NCBI GenBank assembly: GCA_020848855.1
Contig: JADLHH010000525.1
Location: 1 to 13,919, forward strand
Direction of reading: 5' to 3'
Length of the DNA: 13,919 nucleotides
DNA from: Anaerolineae bacterium
Lineage (GTDB): Bacteria > Chloroflexota > Anaerolineae > Aggregatilineales > Phototrophicaceae
Shown here: positions 1-6,949 of the stretch, piece by piece
Layout of the letters: each line of letters starts with the position of its first letter
How positions within the stretch are numbered: position 1 is the stretch's first letter
Translations under genes and position numbers: made by a program
The notes under the pieces: generated by a model
Seen by the model: only the letters and a program-made list of their open reading frames with translations
Database searches by the model: none
What the model was told of the DNA's origin: nothing

Positions 1-674
1 AGCAGATAATCGCTGCCGTACATCACCATGTCGATTGCCAGGTCGTTCCCGGTCAGCACCCTAAAGTCCGGGCGGATTCGGTCGCGCAGTTGCAGCCGCT
101 CCCATTCCAGCGCCCGGCTCAGCGACGAATGCTTCGCGCCAACGCACGCCGGAATGCCCAGCAGCCCGGCATACGTGTCGAGGTCGTAGATTTTGCCGAA
201 CGGCGCGAACATCGTGCCCAGCTCGAAGGCGATGAACTGCGGGCAGTCGCGCCCCAGCGCCGCGTATGCCGCCACGATGTCGTCGCGCACCTGCCCGGTC
301 AGCCCGAAGGAGTGGAAGATCACCGGGACGCCGCCAAACGACTGAATTGCCTCGATCTGCCGCTGGTACGCCGCCTCGTTCCAGCCGTCGCCCGGCTGGT
401 CGCCCACGAACGCCCCGGCAGCGAACGAGCGGCTTCCCAGCGTCTCGCGCGTCCGCGCCAGCACGTCGCGGCGGGTCGCGTCGTCCAGCAGATTGACGTA
501 ACCGGTGTCCATGTTGACTGCCGGGGTCAGTCCGGCGTCGGCGGTGCGCGCCACGTGGGCGCAGAAGCCGTCCCAGTCCACCGCGCCGTCGCCGCGAAAC
601 GGCAGCAATATCGCGGACATGCCAGTGATGCGGCGTCTGGGACGGATCAGTCCAGAGGGGGTCAAATCGCTCAT
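1..674 (-). CDS. DapA/NanA-superfamily class I aldolase or dehydratase, C-terminus cut by window edge
   Basis: Partial gene: 224 codons are visible from ATG (674-672), and the frame is still open at base 1. The protein reads as a TIM-barrel enzyme of the dihydrodipicolinate synthase/N-acetylneuraminate lyase superfamily, which forms a Schiff base between a lysine and a 2-keto acid. The signs are an N-terminal [19 protein letters not shown] stretch (residues 19-37), the AVNMDTGYV loop near 52-60 where DapA has GTTGE, and ACVGAKHSS (176-184) with the likely Schiff-base Lys181. [11 protein letters not shown] (206-216) follows, where the family has its G-[DN]-D turn. It is not canonical DapA: the first Thr of the TTGE motif is Asp, and the YNxPxRT segment reads [10 protein letters not shown], with neither the catalytic Tyr nor the Arg. 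It lies head-to-head with uxaC, so a step in sugar-acid breakdown (KDG or ketodeoxyglucarate chemistry) is plausible but inferred. The superfamily call is firm; the substrate is unknown. Confidence 0.8.
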   Translation of the reverse strand, partial: MSDLTPSGLIRPRRRITGMSAILLPFRGDGAVDWDGFCAHVARTADAGLTPAVNMDTGYVNLLDDATRRDVLARTRETLGSRSFAAGAFVGDQPGDGWNEAAYQRQIEAIQSFGGVPVIFHSFGLTGQVRDDIVAAYAALGRDCPQFIAFELGTMFAPFGKIYDLDTYAGLLGIPACVGAKHSSLSRALEWERLQLRDRIRPDFRVLTGNDLAIDMVMYGSDYL

Positions 675-696
675 AAGTATCATCCTTTTGCCGGGC

Positions 697-705
697 ATGA
701 TACCA
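697..705 (-). promoter_or_regulatory. Extended -10 promoter for the DapA-like gene
   Basis: Read on the minus strand this is TGGTATCAT, a TGnTATAAT-type extended -10 with five of six hexamer matches. It lies 22 bases before the ATG at 674, giving a short leader of about 15 bases. No good -35 hexamer is visible, as is common for extended -10 promoters. It overlaps a near-palindrome (696-707, CATGATACCATG, 10 of 12 self-complementary positions) that could also be an operator. Confidence 0.45.
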
Positions 706-818
706 TGTTCCGCGCAATCCCGACAGCAGCGCCGCGAACCGGCATTTGAGACCACTCCTTCGCCGTCCAATGCGGTACACTTGAGCCAGATTCGACGCCG
801 AACGAAGGCTGATATGCA

Positions 819-2222
819 ATGTCCCAGACCGATGACGACCGCTATTTCGCGCCGGAGACGGCGTCTATCGCCCGCGACCTGTACGCCGGGGTGCGCAGCC
901 TGCCGCTGGTCTGCCCGCACGGGCACGTCGACCCGCGCCTGCTGGCAGACCCGGATTACACCTTCGGCTCGCCCGTCGACCTGCTGATCATCCCCGACCA
1001 CTACATCTTTCGGATGCTCTATTCGCAGGGCATCCCGCTCGAAGCGCTCGGCATCCCGCGCCGCGACGGCGGCGAAGTCGAGCGCGACCACCGCAAAATC
1101 TGGCAGATCGTCTGCGATCACTGGTATCTGTTCCGCGCCACGCCGACCGGCACCTGGCTGCGCGACGAACTGAGCGGCGTGTTCGGCATCGACGCCAAGA
1201 TCACCAGCGCCAACGCGCAGGCAATCTACGACGCGATTGATCACCAGTTAACGCAGCCGGACTTTCGCCCGCGCCGCCTGTTCGAGCGCTTCAACATCGA
1301 GGTGCTGGCGACCACCGACGCTGCCACCGACACGCTGGCGCACCATCAGGCGATCCGCGACTCCGGCTGGAACGGGCGCGTCATCCCCACTTTCCGCCCG
1401 GACAGTGTGGTCAACATCGACTATGCTGGCTGGCGCGCGAACATCGACACCCTGAGCGCCGTCTCCGGCATCGACGTGACCAGCTACGCCCGTTATATCG
1501 AAGCCCTGGAGCAGCGCCGCGCCTTCTTCAGGTCGATGGGCGCGCGCGCGACCGACCACGCCGCGTTCACCGCCTGCACCGAGCGCCTGAGCGACACGGA
1601 CGCCGAGGCGATCTTCCAGCGAGCGTTAAGCGGCACGGCGAGCGACGAGGACGCCCACCGCTTCACCGGGCACATGCTGGTCGAGATGGCGCGCATGAGC
1701 GCCGACGACGGGCTGGTGATGCAGTTACACGTCGGCAGTTTCCGCAACCACAACCCGGCAATCTATGCGCACTTCGGGCGCGACATGGGCGCCGACATCC
1801 CAACCACGTCCGAGTTCACGCGCAGCCTCAAGCCGCTGCTCGACCGGTTCGGCAACCGCGCCGACCTGACCATCGTGCTGTTCAACCTGGACGAAACCAC
1901 CTACAGCCGCGAACTCGCGCCGCTGGCGGGGCATTACCCGGCGCTGCGGCTGGGACCGCCCTGGTGGTTCTTCGACAGCTTCAATGGGATGCGCCGCTTC
2001 TTCGACGCGGTGGTCGAAACCGCCGGCATTTACAACACCGCTGGCTTCAACGACGACACCCGCGCCTATCCGTCGATTCCGGCGCGCCATGATCTCTGGC
2101 GGCGGGCGTCCGCCGACTGGCTGGCGGGGCTGGTCGCGCGCCAGTTCATCGACGTGGACGACGCCCACGACATGATCGCCGCGCTGGCATACGGCTTGGC
2201 GAAGCAAACCTACCGGCTGTAA
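819..2222 (+). CDS. uxaC: Uronate isomerase (glucuronate/galacturonate isomerase)
   Basis: 467 residues, close to the 470 of E. coli UxaC, so apparently full length. The enzyme is a cytosolic amidohydrolase-fold, metal-dependent isomerase that converts D-glucuronate to D-fructuronate and D-galacturonate to D-tagaturonate (EC 5.3.1.12). Family landmarks appear in order: CPHGHVDP with the metal-ligand pair His34/His36, PDHYIFRML (E. coli has GDHYKWR), [44 protein letters not shown] with Trp382-Trp383, and [19 protein letters not shown] (E. coli TDSRSFLSYTRHEYFRR). The start at 819 has AAGG at 805-808, ten bases upstream; the ATG at 814 is in another frame. The next gene, an SDR mannonate oxidoreductase, uses the fructuronate product. 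The gene is divergent from the DapA-like gene with 144 bases between them; only a poor TACACT -10 candidate (776-781) is seen. Confidence 0.95.
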   Translation: MSQTDDDRYFAPETASIARDLYAGVRSLPLVCPHGHVDPRLLADPDYTFGSPVDLLIIPDHYIFRMLYSQGIPLEALGIPRRDGGEVERDHRKIWQIVCDHWYLFRATPTGTWLRDELSGVFGIDAKITSANAQAIYDAIDHQLTQPDFRPRRLFERFNIEVLATTDAATDTLAHHQAIRDSGWNGRVIPTFRPDSVVNIDYAGWRANIDTLSAVSGIDVTSYARYIEALEQRRAFFRSMGARATDHAAFTACTERLSDTDAEAIFQRALSGTASDEDAHRFTGHMLVEMARMSADDGLVMQLHVGSFRNHNPAIYAHFGRDMGADIPTTSEFTRSLKPLLDRFGNRADLTIVLFNLDETTYSRELAPLAGHYPALRLGPPWWFFDSFNGMRRFFDAVVETAGIYNTAGFNDDTRAYPSIPARHDLWRRASADWLAGLVARQFIDVDDAHDMIAALAYGLAKQTYRL

Positions 2223-2244
2223 TCGACACAATCCCATGAACCAC

Positions 2245-2272
2245 GTAGGGACGCAGCGCGCTGCGCCCCTAC
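2245..2272. repeat. Dispersed 28-base palindrome, copy 1 (after uxaC)
   Basis: Arms GTAGGGACGCAGCG and CGCTGCGCCCCTAC pair at 13 of 14 positions with no loop. It starts 22 bases after the uxaC stop. It shares its outer GTAGGG/CCCCTAC ends with five other copies in this window. There is no T-run on either side, so it is not a classic intrinsic terminator. Confidence 0.85.
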
Positions 2273-2329
2273 ACACCTGACGACTAACGGATGACCTTCA
2301 TTTGCGCGGCGGGTTTTTCGACATCCTCA

Positions 2330-2338
2330 TGATAAAAT
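2330..2338 (+). promoter_or_regulatory. Extended -10 promoter for the SDR gene
   Basis: TGATAAAAT matches TGnTATAAT with five of six hexamer bases. It precedes the SDR start by 75 bases, so the SDR gene probably has its own promoter as well as possible read-through from uxaC. No convincing -35 is seen. The surrounding CATGATAAAATG (2328-2339) resembles CATGATACCATG at 696-707 in the divergent spacer upstream of uxaC. Confidence 0.45.
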
Positions 2339-2413
2339 GGATTTCGATTCCGACAAGGCACACCTGTCGGACGGATGTACACTTTTTTTGATACAACCGA
2401 CCCGGAGACAATC

Positions 2414-3253
2414 ATGACTGAATCCGCTTCCCAGTTCATCCTGAAAATGTTCGGCGTCGAAGGCAAAGTCGCCATCGTCACCGGGGCGACCGGCGTCCTC
2501 GGCGGCGCGATGGCGCGCGGGCTGGCGCGGGCGGGCGTCAAAGTCGCCGTGCTGGGACGCCGCCGCGAACGCGCCGAGCAGGTGGCGAACGAGATCATCG
2601 AAGCGGGCGGGACGGCGCTCGCCACCCCCGCCGACGTGCTCGACAAGGCGGAGCTTGAAGCCGTGCGCGATCAGGTGCTCGCCGCGTGGGGAAACATCGA
2701 CATCCTCGTCAACGCCGCTGGCGGCACGACCCCGGCAGCGACGATTCCGCCGGACAGGAATTTCTTCCAGATGGACGTGGACGCGACGCGCTACGTCATC
2801 GACCTGAACCTGGTCGGCACACTGCTGCCATCCTACGTGTTCGGAGAAGTCATGGCGAAGAAAAAGCAGGGCTGCGTCGTCAACATCTCGTCGATGAACG
2901 CGCAGCGCGCCTTCACCCGCTCGATTGCCTACTCCGCCGGGAAATCCGCCACCGACAGCTTCACCCGATCGCTGGCGATTGAACTGGCAACCAAGTTCGG
3001 CGAAGGGCTGCGCGTCAACGCCATCGCGCCGGGCTTCTTCGTCGGCGACCAGAACCGGGCGCTGCTGCTCAACCCGGACGACACGCTCACGTCGCGCGGG
3101 CAGAAGATCATCGACCATACGCCGTTCGGGCGCTTCGGCGAGCCGGACGATCTGGTCGGCACGCTGCTGTGGCTGTGCAGCCCGGCGGCGAGCTTCGTCA
3201 CCGGCACGATCACGATGGTCGACGGCGGCGCGAACGCTTTCAGCGGGATTTAG
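2414..3253 (+). CDS. uxuB: SDR-family D-mannonate oxidoreductase (fructuronate reductase)
   Basis: 279 residues, almost the length of Bacillus subtilis YjmF/UxuB (278), which reduces D-fructuronate to D-mannonate with NADH. It is a Rossmann-fold short-chain dehydrogenase: VAIVTGATGVLGG near 19-31 for the dinucleotide, DILVNAAGG (NNAG equivalent), ISSM with catalytic Ser159/160, YSAGK with Tyr173 and Lys177, and RVNAIAPGFF. The remembered family has the same TGxxGVLGGAMA, NAAGG, GYSAxK and GRFGEPEDLxGTLLWLCSxAASFVTG strings, which supports this subfamily over a generic SDR. The start at 2414 is chosen because GGAGA (2404-2408) lies five bases before it; the in-frame ATG at 2375 sits next to a T-run and has no such site. 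With uxaC upstream, the pair covers two consecutive uronate steps. Mannonate dehydratase (uxuA) is not in the window. Confidence 0.85.
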   Translation: MTESASQFILKMFGVEGKVAIVTGATGVLGGAMARGLARAGVKVAVLGRRRERAEQVANEIIEAGGTALATPADVLDKAELEAVRDQVLAAWGNIDILVNAAGGTTPAATIPPDRNFFQMDVDATRYVIDLNLVGTLLPSYVFGEVMAKKKQGCVVNISSMNAQRAFTRSIAYSAGKSATDSFTRSLAIELATKFGEGLRVNAIAPGFFVGDQNRALLLNPDDTLTSRGQKIIDHTPFGRFGEPDDLVGTLLWLCSPAASFVTGTITMVDGGANAFSGI

Positions 3254-3292
3254 GGACGCGGGGAATTTCGAGGTGAACCGGGTTTACTGCTT

Positions 3293-3320
3293 GCAGGGGC
3301 ACAGCGTGCTGTGCCCCTAT
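3293..3320. repeat. Dispersed 28-base palindrome, copy 2 (between convergent uxuB and glnA)
   Basis: The core arms AGGGGCACAGC (3295-3305) and GCTGTGCCCCT (3308-3318) pair perfectly around GT. Outer bases GC/AT have decayed relative to the GT/AC of other copies. It lies 39 bases after the SDR stop and 29 bases beyond the glnA stop, so it is 3' to both genes. Confidence 0.85.
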
Positions 3321-3349
3321 CGAGGTTTGTTACCGGAGCATCGTCGCTC

Positions 3350-4768
3350 TTAGAAGTTATTCCACAGCAACTGGTTCTGCACTTCGTGGTGGAACTGAAT
3401 TTCCGGCGTCTTGATGCGCGCGCCCAGCAGCCGGGGACAGCGATCCGCCGACGCGCGCTTGAGACCGGCATACTTCCCGGCGACACCATCACCCAGCAAG
3501 CTCGAGATATAGGCGCTCGTCTCGAAATCGTCGATGGCGTCGTAAATATTGTCCGGCAGGATGGCATCCGGCGAAACCGGCTTGATCGCGCCTTCGAGAC
3601 CGGTCTTGAACAGGGTATACACCGCCAGATACGGGTTGGCATCCGGGGCGATGGAACGGACTTCGATACGAGCCGAACGGGAGTTGCCGATCGGGATACG
3701 CACCATGCTGCCGCGATCAATCGGCGACGCCTTAATCTGGTTGGGCGCTTCGAAATGCGGGTCGAGGCGGCGGTAGGCGTTGACGCTAGGGTTCAGCACG
3801 AGGCAGATATCGCGCCCAGCGCTCAAAATCCGGTTGATGAAGTCCCACGCCAGCGACGAAATGCTTTCCTTGCCATCCGCCTGCCAGAACAGGTTGGTTT
3901 CGCCCTTGGAAACCGACATGTTGGTGTGCATACCGCTGCCGTTCACGCCCGTGATCGGCTTGGGCAGGAAGCACGCCGTCAGATCAAGCTGGCGCGCCAC
4001 CTGGCGGGCGATCAGCTTGTAAAGCTGCACCTGGTCGGCGGCGACCACCGCTTCGGCGTGCCCGTAGTTCATCTCGAACTGCGCCGGCGCGACTTCCGGG
4101 TGATCCTTCTCATTGGCGAAACCCATCGCCCGCTGGACTTCCGCCGCGTGGTCGATGAACAGGCGCAGCTCGTCGCCGGGCAGCGAGTGATAGTAGCCGC
4201 CGGTCGCCACAAGCTCGAATTCGCGCGTTTCGACGAAGCGCTGCTCGGCGTGCCTGCCGCGGAACACGAACCCCTCGATCTCGTTGGAGATGTTGAAGGT
4301 GTAGCCGTTGGTCTCAAACTGCTGGGCAGTGTACTGCTTCAGCACCGAGCGCAGGTCGGCGCTGTAGGGTGTCCCATCGCGCTCCAGCACTTCGCCGAAG
4401 ACCAGCACCTTGCCGGGTCCGAACACGTCCGACGGAACCCAGTAGAACGCCGACCAGTCGATCCCCAGACGCAGGTCGGATTCAACCTGCTGCGAGAAGC
4501 CGCGCACCGACGAGCCGTCGAAGGTCAGGTTGTCGGCGGACTTCAGCAGGAATTTCTTGTCATAGTCGAGCATGTGCAGCCGACCTTCAAGGTCGCTGAA
4601 GCACACCGTCACCGCCTTGATGCGTTTCTCGTTGGTGAGGTACTTCATCCGTTCTTCGCGGATGGTATCGACCGGCGTGCGGCTGAGACGCTTCGACTTG
4701 GCTTCCAGGTTGAGTTCTTCAAGCTGGTCGTACGGAATTTCAAGGAAATCGCGCAGTTGTGTGGTCAT
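3350..4768 (-). CDS. glnA: Glutamine synthetase, type I, divergent clade
   Basis: 472 residues, typical for GSI. It ligates ammonia to glutamate with ATP. An N-terminal lead of about 45 residues precedes the beta-grasp domain, then FDGSSVRGF (83-91). Metal and substrate residues are in place: Glu163/Glu165 (NEIEGF), Glu225 and Glu232 (PEVAPAQFE), NGSGMH with His281, Glu340 (HFEAP), Arg352 (DRGSMVRIP), and Glu369/Arg371 (RIEVRS). Tyr409 (NIYD) is at the site adenylylated in enteric GS; whether it is modified here is unknown. Several motifs are spelled unusually: HFEAPNQIKAS for the common GYEAPVxxxWS, DRGS for NRSA, and APAQFE for APGQHE. The start at 4768 is preferred because AGGGTG (plus 4777-4772) lies just before it; an in-frame ATG at 4792 would add eight residues without a clear site. 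The gene stands alone, divergent from an esterase, with no glnB or glnK beside it. Confidence 0.95.
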   Translation of the reverse strand: MTTQLRDFLEIPYDQLEELNLEAKSKRLSRTPVDTIREERMKYLTNEKRIKAVTVCFSDLEGRLHMLDYDKKFLLKSADNLTFDGSSVRGFSQQVESDLRLGIDWSAFYWVPSDVFGPGKVLVFGEVLERDGTPYSADLRSVLKQYTAQQFETNGYTFNISNEIEGFVFRGRHAEQRFVETREFELVATGGYYHSLPGDELRLFIDHAAEVQRAMGFANEKDHPEVAPAQFEMNYGHAEAVVAADQVQLYKLIARQVARQLDLTACFLPKPITGVNGSGMHTNMSVSKGETNLFWQADGKESISSLAWDFINRILSAGRDICLVLNPSVNAYRRLDPHFEAPNQIKASPIDRGSMVRIPIGNSRSARIEVRSIAPDANPYLAVYTLFKTGLEGAIKPVSPDAILPDNIYDAIDDFETSAYISSLLGDGVAGKYAGLKRASADRCPRLLGARIKTPEIQFHHEVQNQLLWNNF

Positions 4769-4867
4769 GATCACCCTATGTTTTGGCATCAAGAGTCTGA
4801 TCAGCCAAGTCTATGAAGTTCGTGGCAGATTAGGATGTGAAGAATCGCTAAAGATATATCGGGTTAC

Positions 4868-4884
4868 TTGTCAAAAACTGACAA
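4868..4884. promoter_or_regulatory. Palindromic operator candidate upstream of glnA
   Basis: TTGTCA-AAAAC-TGACAA is a perfect six-base inverted repeat about 100 bases before the glnA start. On the minus strand it also contains TTGACA, an exact -35 consensus, but no good -10 is found 16-18 bases further on. It resembles the GlnR/TnrA pattern TGTNA-N7-TNACA, except that the half-sites are separated by five bases rather than seven, so assignment to that family is not justified from sequence alone. Confidence 0.4.
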
Positions 4885-5032
4885 TACATGACGGCGCTCG
4901 CTCGTTTTTGGGCAGGTATGCTCAATTCGTGTTGGGCATTCACGATAGAATTGCGAATTCAGTAACGCTGCCGGGTGGGTAAGGTGTATAGATTTCCCGC
5001 GTGATCCCGCCCCCCACTTTCGGCGAATGCGC

Positions 5033-5038
5033 TATTAT
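5033..5038 (+). promoter_or_regulatory. Possible -10 box for the hydrolase gene
   Basis: TATTAT matches five of six bases of TATAAT and would give a leader of about 35-40 bases to the ATG at 5082. No -35 hexamer is seen at the right distance, so this is a weak call. Confidence 0.3.
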
Positions 5039-5081
5039 CTGGCAGTGTGACGGGTAGAGGCACTCTTCGGGGGATCACAGC

Positions 5082-6140
5082 ATGAGCATCGCCGACTTCG
5101 AGATTCGCAGCTTGCCAGGTTTGTGGCGCTGGTACGACCGGGAGAGCCGCACGCTCGCGTTCGGGGCGACTTCGGCTGCCGAAGCGGAAGACTGGCAGGC
5201 GGCGCTGCGCCAGCAGCTTACCCGGCTGCTGGGCGGCTTCCCGGCAGAGCGCTGCGACCTGACTCCCACCCTCGTCGAATCGGTCGATGCGGGCGATCAC
5301 CGGCGTGATCTGCTCGTCCTGCAAACCCTGCCCGGCGAATACCTGCCGGTCTATGTGCTGACGCCTTATAACGCGACCGCCCCGTACAAACCGGTCATCG
5401 CCCTGCACGGGCACGGCTCGTGGGGCGCGCGCAGCATCGTCGGCATTGACGACAGCCCTGAAGCCGCCGCATTCTCTACCGAGCTTCATTATGATTATGC
5501 CCGCCGGATCGCGCGGATGGGGTATCAGGTGTTCGCGCCGGAACTGCGCGGCTTCGGCGTGCGGATGGAGTACAAGGAGCGGGCGTTGCAGGCTGCCGAC
5601 CCGACCGCGCTCTGGGTGTCGTCGTGCGAGCGCGTCAGCCTGAACGCGCTCATGAGCGGCAAAACCCTGATGGGGCTGCGCGTGTGGGACGTGATGCGGC
5701 TGATCGACTACGTGCAGGCGCTCCCCGACGTGCAGCCAGGCAGCCTCGCCTGCGTCGGCTTGTCCGGCGGCGGCACGCTGACTATGTATACCGCCGCGCT
5801 CGACACGCGCATCACCTGCGCCTACAGCAGTGGCGCAGTCAACACCTTCCGCGACTCGATCCTGTCAATCGACCACTGCCTGTGCAATTACGTCCCCGGC
5901 ATCCTCGAATACGCCGAGATGGACGAGATCGCCGGGTTGATCGCGCCGCGCCCGCTGATGGTCGAAAACGGTCTGAGCGACCCGATCTACCCGCCGCACG
6001 GCGTCGAAGCGGCAGCCGCGACGCTGCGCCGCGTCTATGCCTGCTTCGGCGCGGACGACCGCTTCATGGTGCACAGCTTCGACGGTCCGCACCGCTGGGA
6101 CGGCGCGCTGACTGAAGCGTGGCTGGCGCGGTGGCTGTGA
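5082..6140 (+). CDS. Alpha/beta-hydrolase, acetyl-xylan-esterase/dienelactone-hydrolase type
   Basis: 352 residues. A helical N-terminal part (about 1-60) is followed by an alpha/beta-hydrolase core: VIALHGHGSWG (105-115) supplies the oxyanion-hole region, VFAPELRGFG (150-159) is a core strand, and GLSGGG (226-231) is the nucleophile elbow with Ser228. Asp300 (NGLSDPIYP) and His337 (FDGPHRWDG) complete a likely triad, in the expected order. This layout, with a long pre-core segment and HGHG, fits the Abhydrolase_7/AXE1-like group of carbohydrate or small-ester esterases. No signal peptide is seen, so it is probably cytosolic. GGGGGA (5069-5074) seven bases before the ATG supports the start. 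The uronate genes nearby suggest, without proving, a role in trimming esters from plant polysaccharide breakdown products. The substrate is unknown. Confidence 0.85.
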   Translation: MSIADFEIRSLPGLWRWYDRESRTLAFGATSAAEAEDWQAALRQQLTRLLGGFPAERCDLTPTLVESVDAGDHRRDLLVLQTLPGEYLPVYVLTPYNATAPYKPVIALHGHGSWGARSIVGIDDSPEAAAFSTELHYDYARRIARMGYQVFAPELRGFGVRMEYKERALQAADPTALWVSSCERVSLNALMSGKTLMGLRVWDVMRLIDYVQALPDVQPGSLACVGLSGGGTLTMYTAALDTRITCAYSSGAVNTFRDSILSIDHCLCNYVPGILEYAEMDEIAGLIAPRPLMVENGLSDPIYPPHGVEAAAATLRRVYACFGADDRFMVHSFDGPHRWDGALTEAWLARWL

Positions 6141-6239
6141 GCGGCTGACCGAGCGCTGCTGCATCGCGTATCAAACGCTGCGCTAGCCGACGGCAATCGA
6201 ATCCACCATGAGCGCGGCAGCAAATCCGTGAGAGGCAGC

Positions 6240-6268
6240 GTAGGGTCGCAGCGTGCTTGCGCCCCTAC
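6240..6268. repeat. Dispersed palindrome, copy 3 (29 bases, between convergent genes)
   Basis: Arms GTAGGGTCGCA (6240-6250) and TGCGCCCCTAC (6258-6268) pair at 10 of 11 positions around GCGTGCT. It is one base longer than the other copies. It lies three bases beyond the stop of the minus-strand ParB-like gene and 99 bases after the hydrolase stop. Confidence 0.8.
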
Positions 6269-6271
6269 CGG

Positions 6272-6748
6272 TTAATCGTATGCCTGAGAGATCACCGCAT
6301 CCACCGTCGCGTAGTCGAGCATCCGCGACACCGAGATGCGGTGATGTCCATCGACCACGAAATACAGGTCGCGCACGCGGATCAGTTCGACCGGCGGCAG
6401 CGCCGTATTCTGAAGCGTCATCGAGGCGATACGCACCCAGCGGTTGCTCAGCCGGTCGGTGAGCGGGTAAAAGCGGCGGTCGAAGTCGTCGCTACGGTTG
6501 ACGCTTCCGCGAATCGCGTCCAGTTCGACGACCTGCGTGACGCCGGGCAGCGCCTCGCTGACCATGTCCGGCGAGAGCACGTCGCGCAGCGCCAGCAGCC
6601 GCCACGAGCGTCCCAGCATCCGGTCAACCAGACGACGGCGGCTCCCGCGCGCCAGCGCGCCCTCGAACAGCGGAAGCGCCGCCGGGTTGAACCAGGTGAT
6701 CCCTGACCGAGGGCGTCCAGACTCGCGGTCTTTTATCACTGGAAACAT
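6272..6748 (-). CDS. ParB/sulfiredoxin-fold domain protein
   Basis: 158 residues. The C-terminal third reads LPPVELIRVRDLYFVVDGHHRISVSRML (about 117-144). This is the ParB N-terminal/Srx-type fold, in which the DGHHR segment corresponds to the GxRR nucleotide- or phosphate-binding motif. The N-terminal two thirds are basic and partly helical, with FYPLTDRLSNRWVRIASM (93-110) leading into the fold. There is no helix-turn-helix part of a chromosome-partitioning ParB, so it is not a partition protein. Stand-alone proteins of this kind are widespread and mostly uncharacterised. The start at 6748 is chosen over the in-frame ATG at 6787 because the minus strand reads AAGGGGG six bases before it. 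An intrinsic terminator about 100 bases upstream separates it from the HMA gene, so it probably has its own promoter. Fold call good, function unknown. Confidence 0.8.
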   Translation of the reverse strand: MFPVIKDRESGRPRSGITWFNPAALPLFEGALARGSRRRLVDRMLGRSWRLLALRDVLSPDMVSEALPGVTQVVELDAIRGSVNRSDDFDRRFYPLTDRLSNRWVRIASMTLQNTALPPVELIRVRDLYFVVDGHHRISVSRMLDYATVDAVISQAYD

Positions 6749-6845
6749 ATGCGCCCCCTTTCGCTGTTCGAATACTGCTCTCCCCACAAAACAATACGCT
6801 TCAGCGTCTGGCAGGTTACGAAATGCGGGTCGCCTGGCGGAATCG

Positions 6846-6875
6846 AAAACCCCGGCGCGGCAATCTGCACCGGGG
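6846..6875 (-). terminator. Intrinsic terminator downstream of the HMA gene
   Basis: On the minus strand CCCCGG (6875-6870) and CCGGGG (6855-6850) form the stem, extended by a GC/GC pair inside, and TTTT (6849-6846) follows at once. It lies 75 bases past the HMA stop in the right direction. It is the only textbook intrinsic terminator I found in the window. Confidence 0.75.
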
Positions 6876-6883
6876 CTGTTTCA

Positions 6884-6945
6884 ACTCAGTCCTGAAGCCT
6901 CAGTCCTCGTTCCGACTCGGCACTCAGCACTCGTTACTCAGTACT
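6884..6945. repeat. Degenerate heptad tandem repeat, consensus ACTCAGY
   Basis: Seven-base units run ACTCAGT, CCTGAAG, CCTCAGT, CCTCGTT, then a three-base slip, then ACTCGGC, ACTCAGC, ACTCGTT, ACTCAGT and a final partial ACT. About eight units show the period clearly although they differ at one to three bases. The array begins five bases beyond the HMA stop codon and lies before the terminator, so it would be transcribed in the 3' untranslated region of that gene. It looks like the short tandemly repeated heptamers known from cyanobacteria and other GC-varied genomes. Confidence 0.75.
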
Positions 6946-6949
6946 ACGG

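Larger units (their letters stand above)
4769..5081. other. Divergent spacer between glnA and the hydrolase gene (313 bases)
   Basis: I see no gene here. It is more AT-rich than its surroundings and holds the 4868-4884 palindrome, small inverted repeats (CGTG/CACG at 4928-4931 and 4941-4944; GAATT/AATTC at 4948-4952 and 4956-4960) and a TATTAT box at 5033. It contains no copy of the 28-base palindrome. It must carry the glnA and hydrolase promoters. Confidence 0.7.

Noticed and set aside
61..819. A 252-codon minus-strand open frame overlapping the DapA-like gene
   Set aside because: Arg-rich and without a fold pattern; the frame starting at 674 gives a coherent TIM-barrel enzyme with a Schiff-base lysine.
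3251..3263. TAGGGACGCG at the SDR stop as a half copy of the palindrome
   Set aside because: Only about ten bases match the left arm of copy 1 and there is no right arm; probably chance.
3311..4816. A 501-codon open frame on the plus strand opposite glnA
   Set aside because: Its product is low-complexity and Arg/His-rich, and it mirrors the glnA codon pattern on the other strand; glnA is certain from its motifs.
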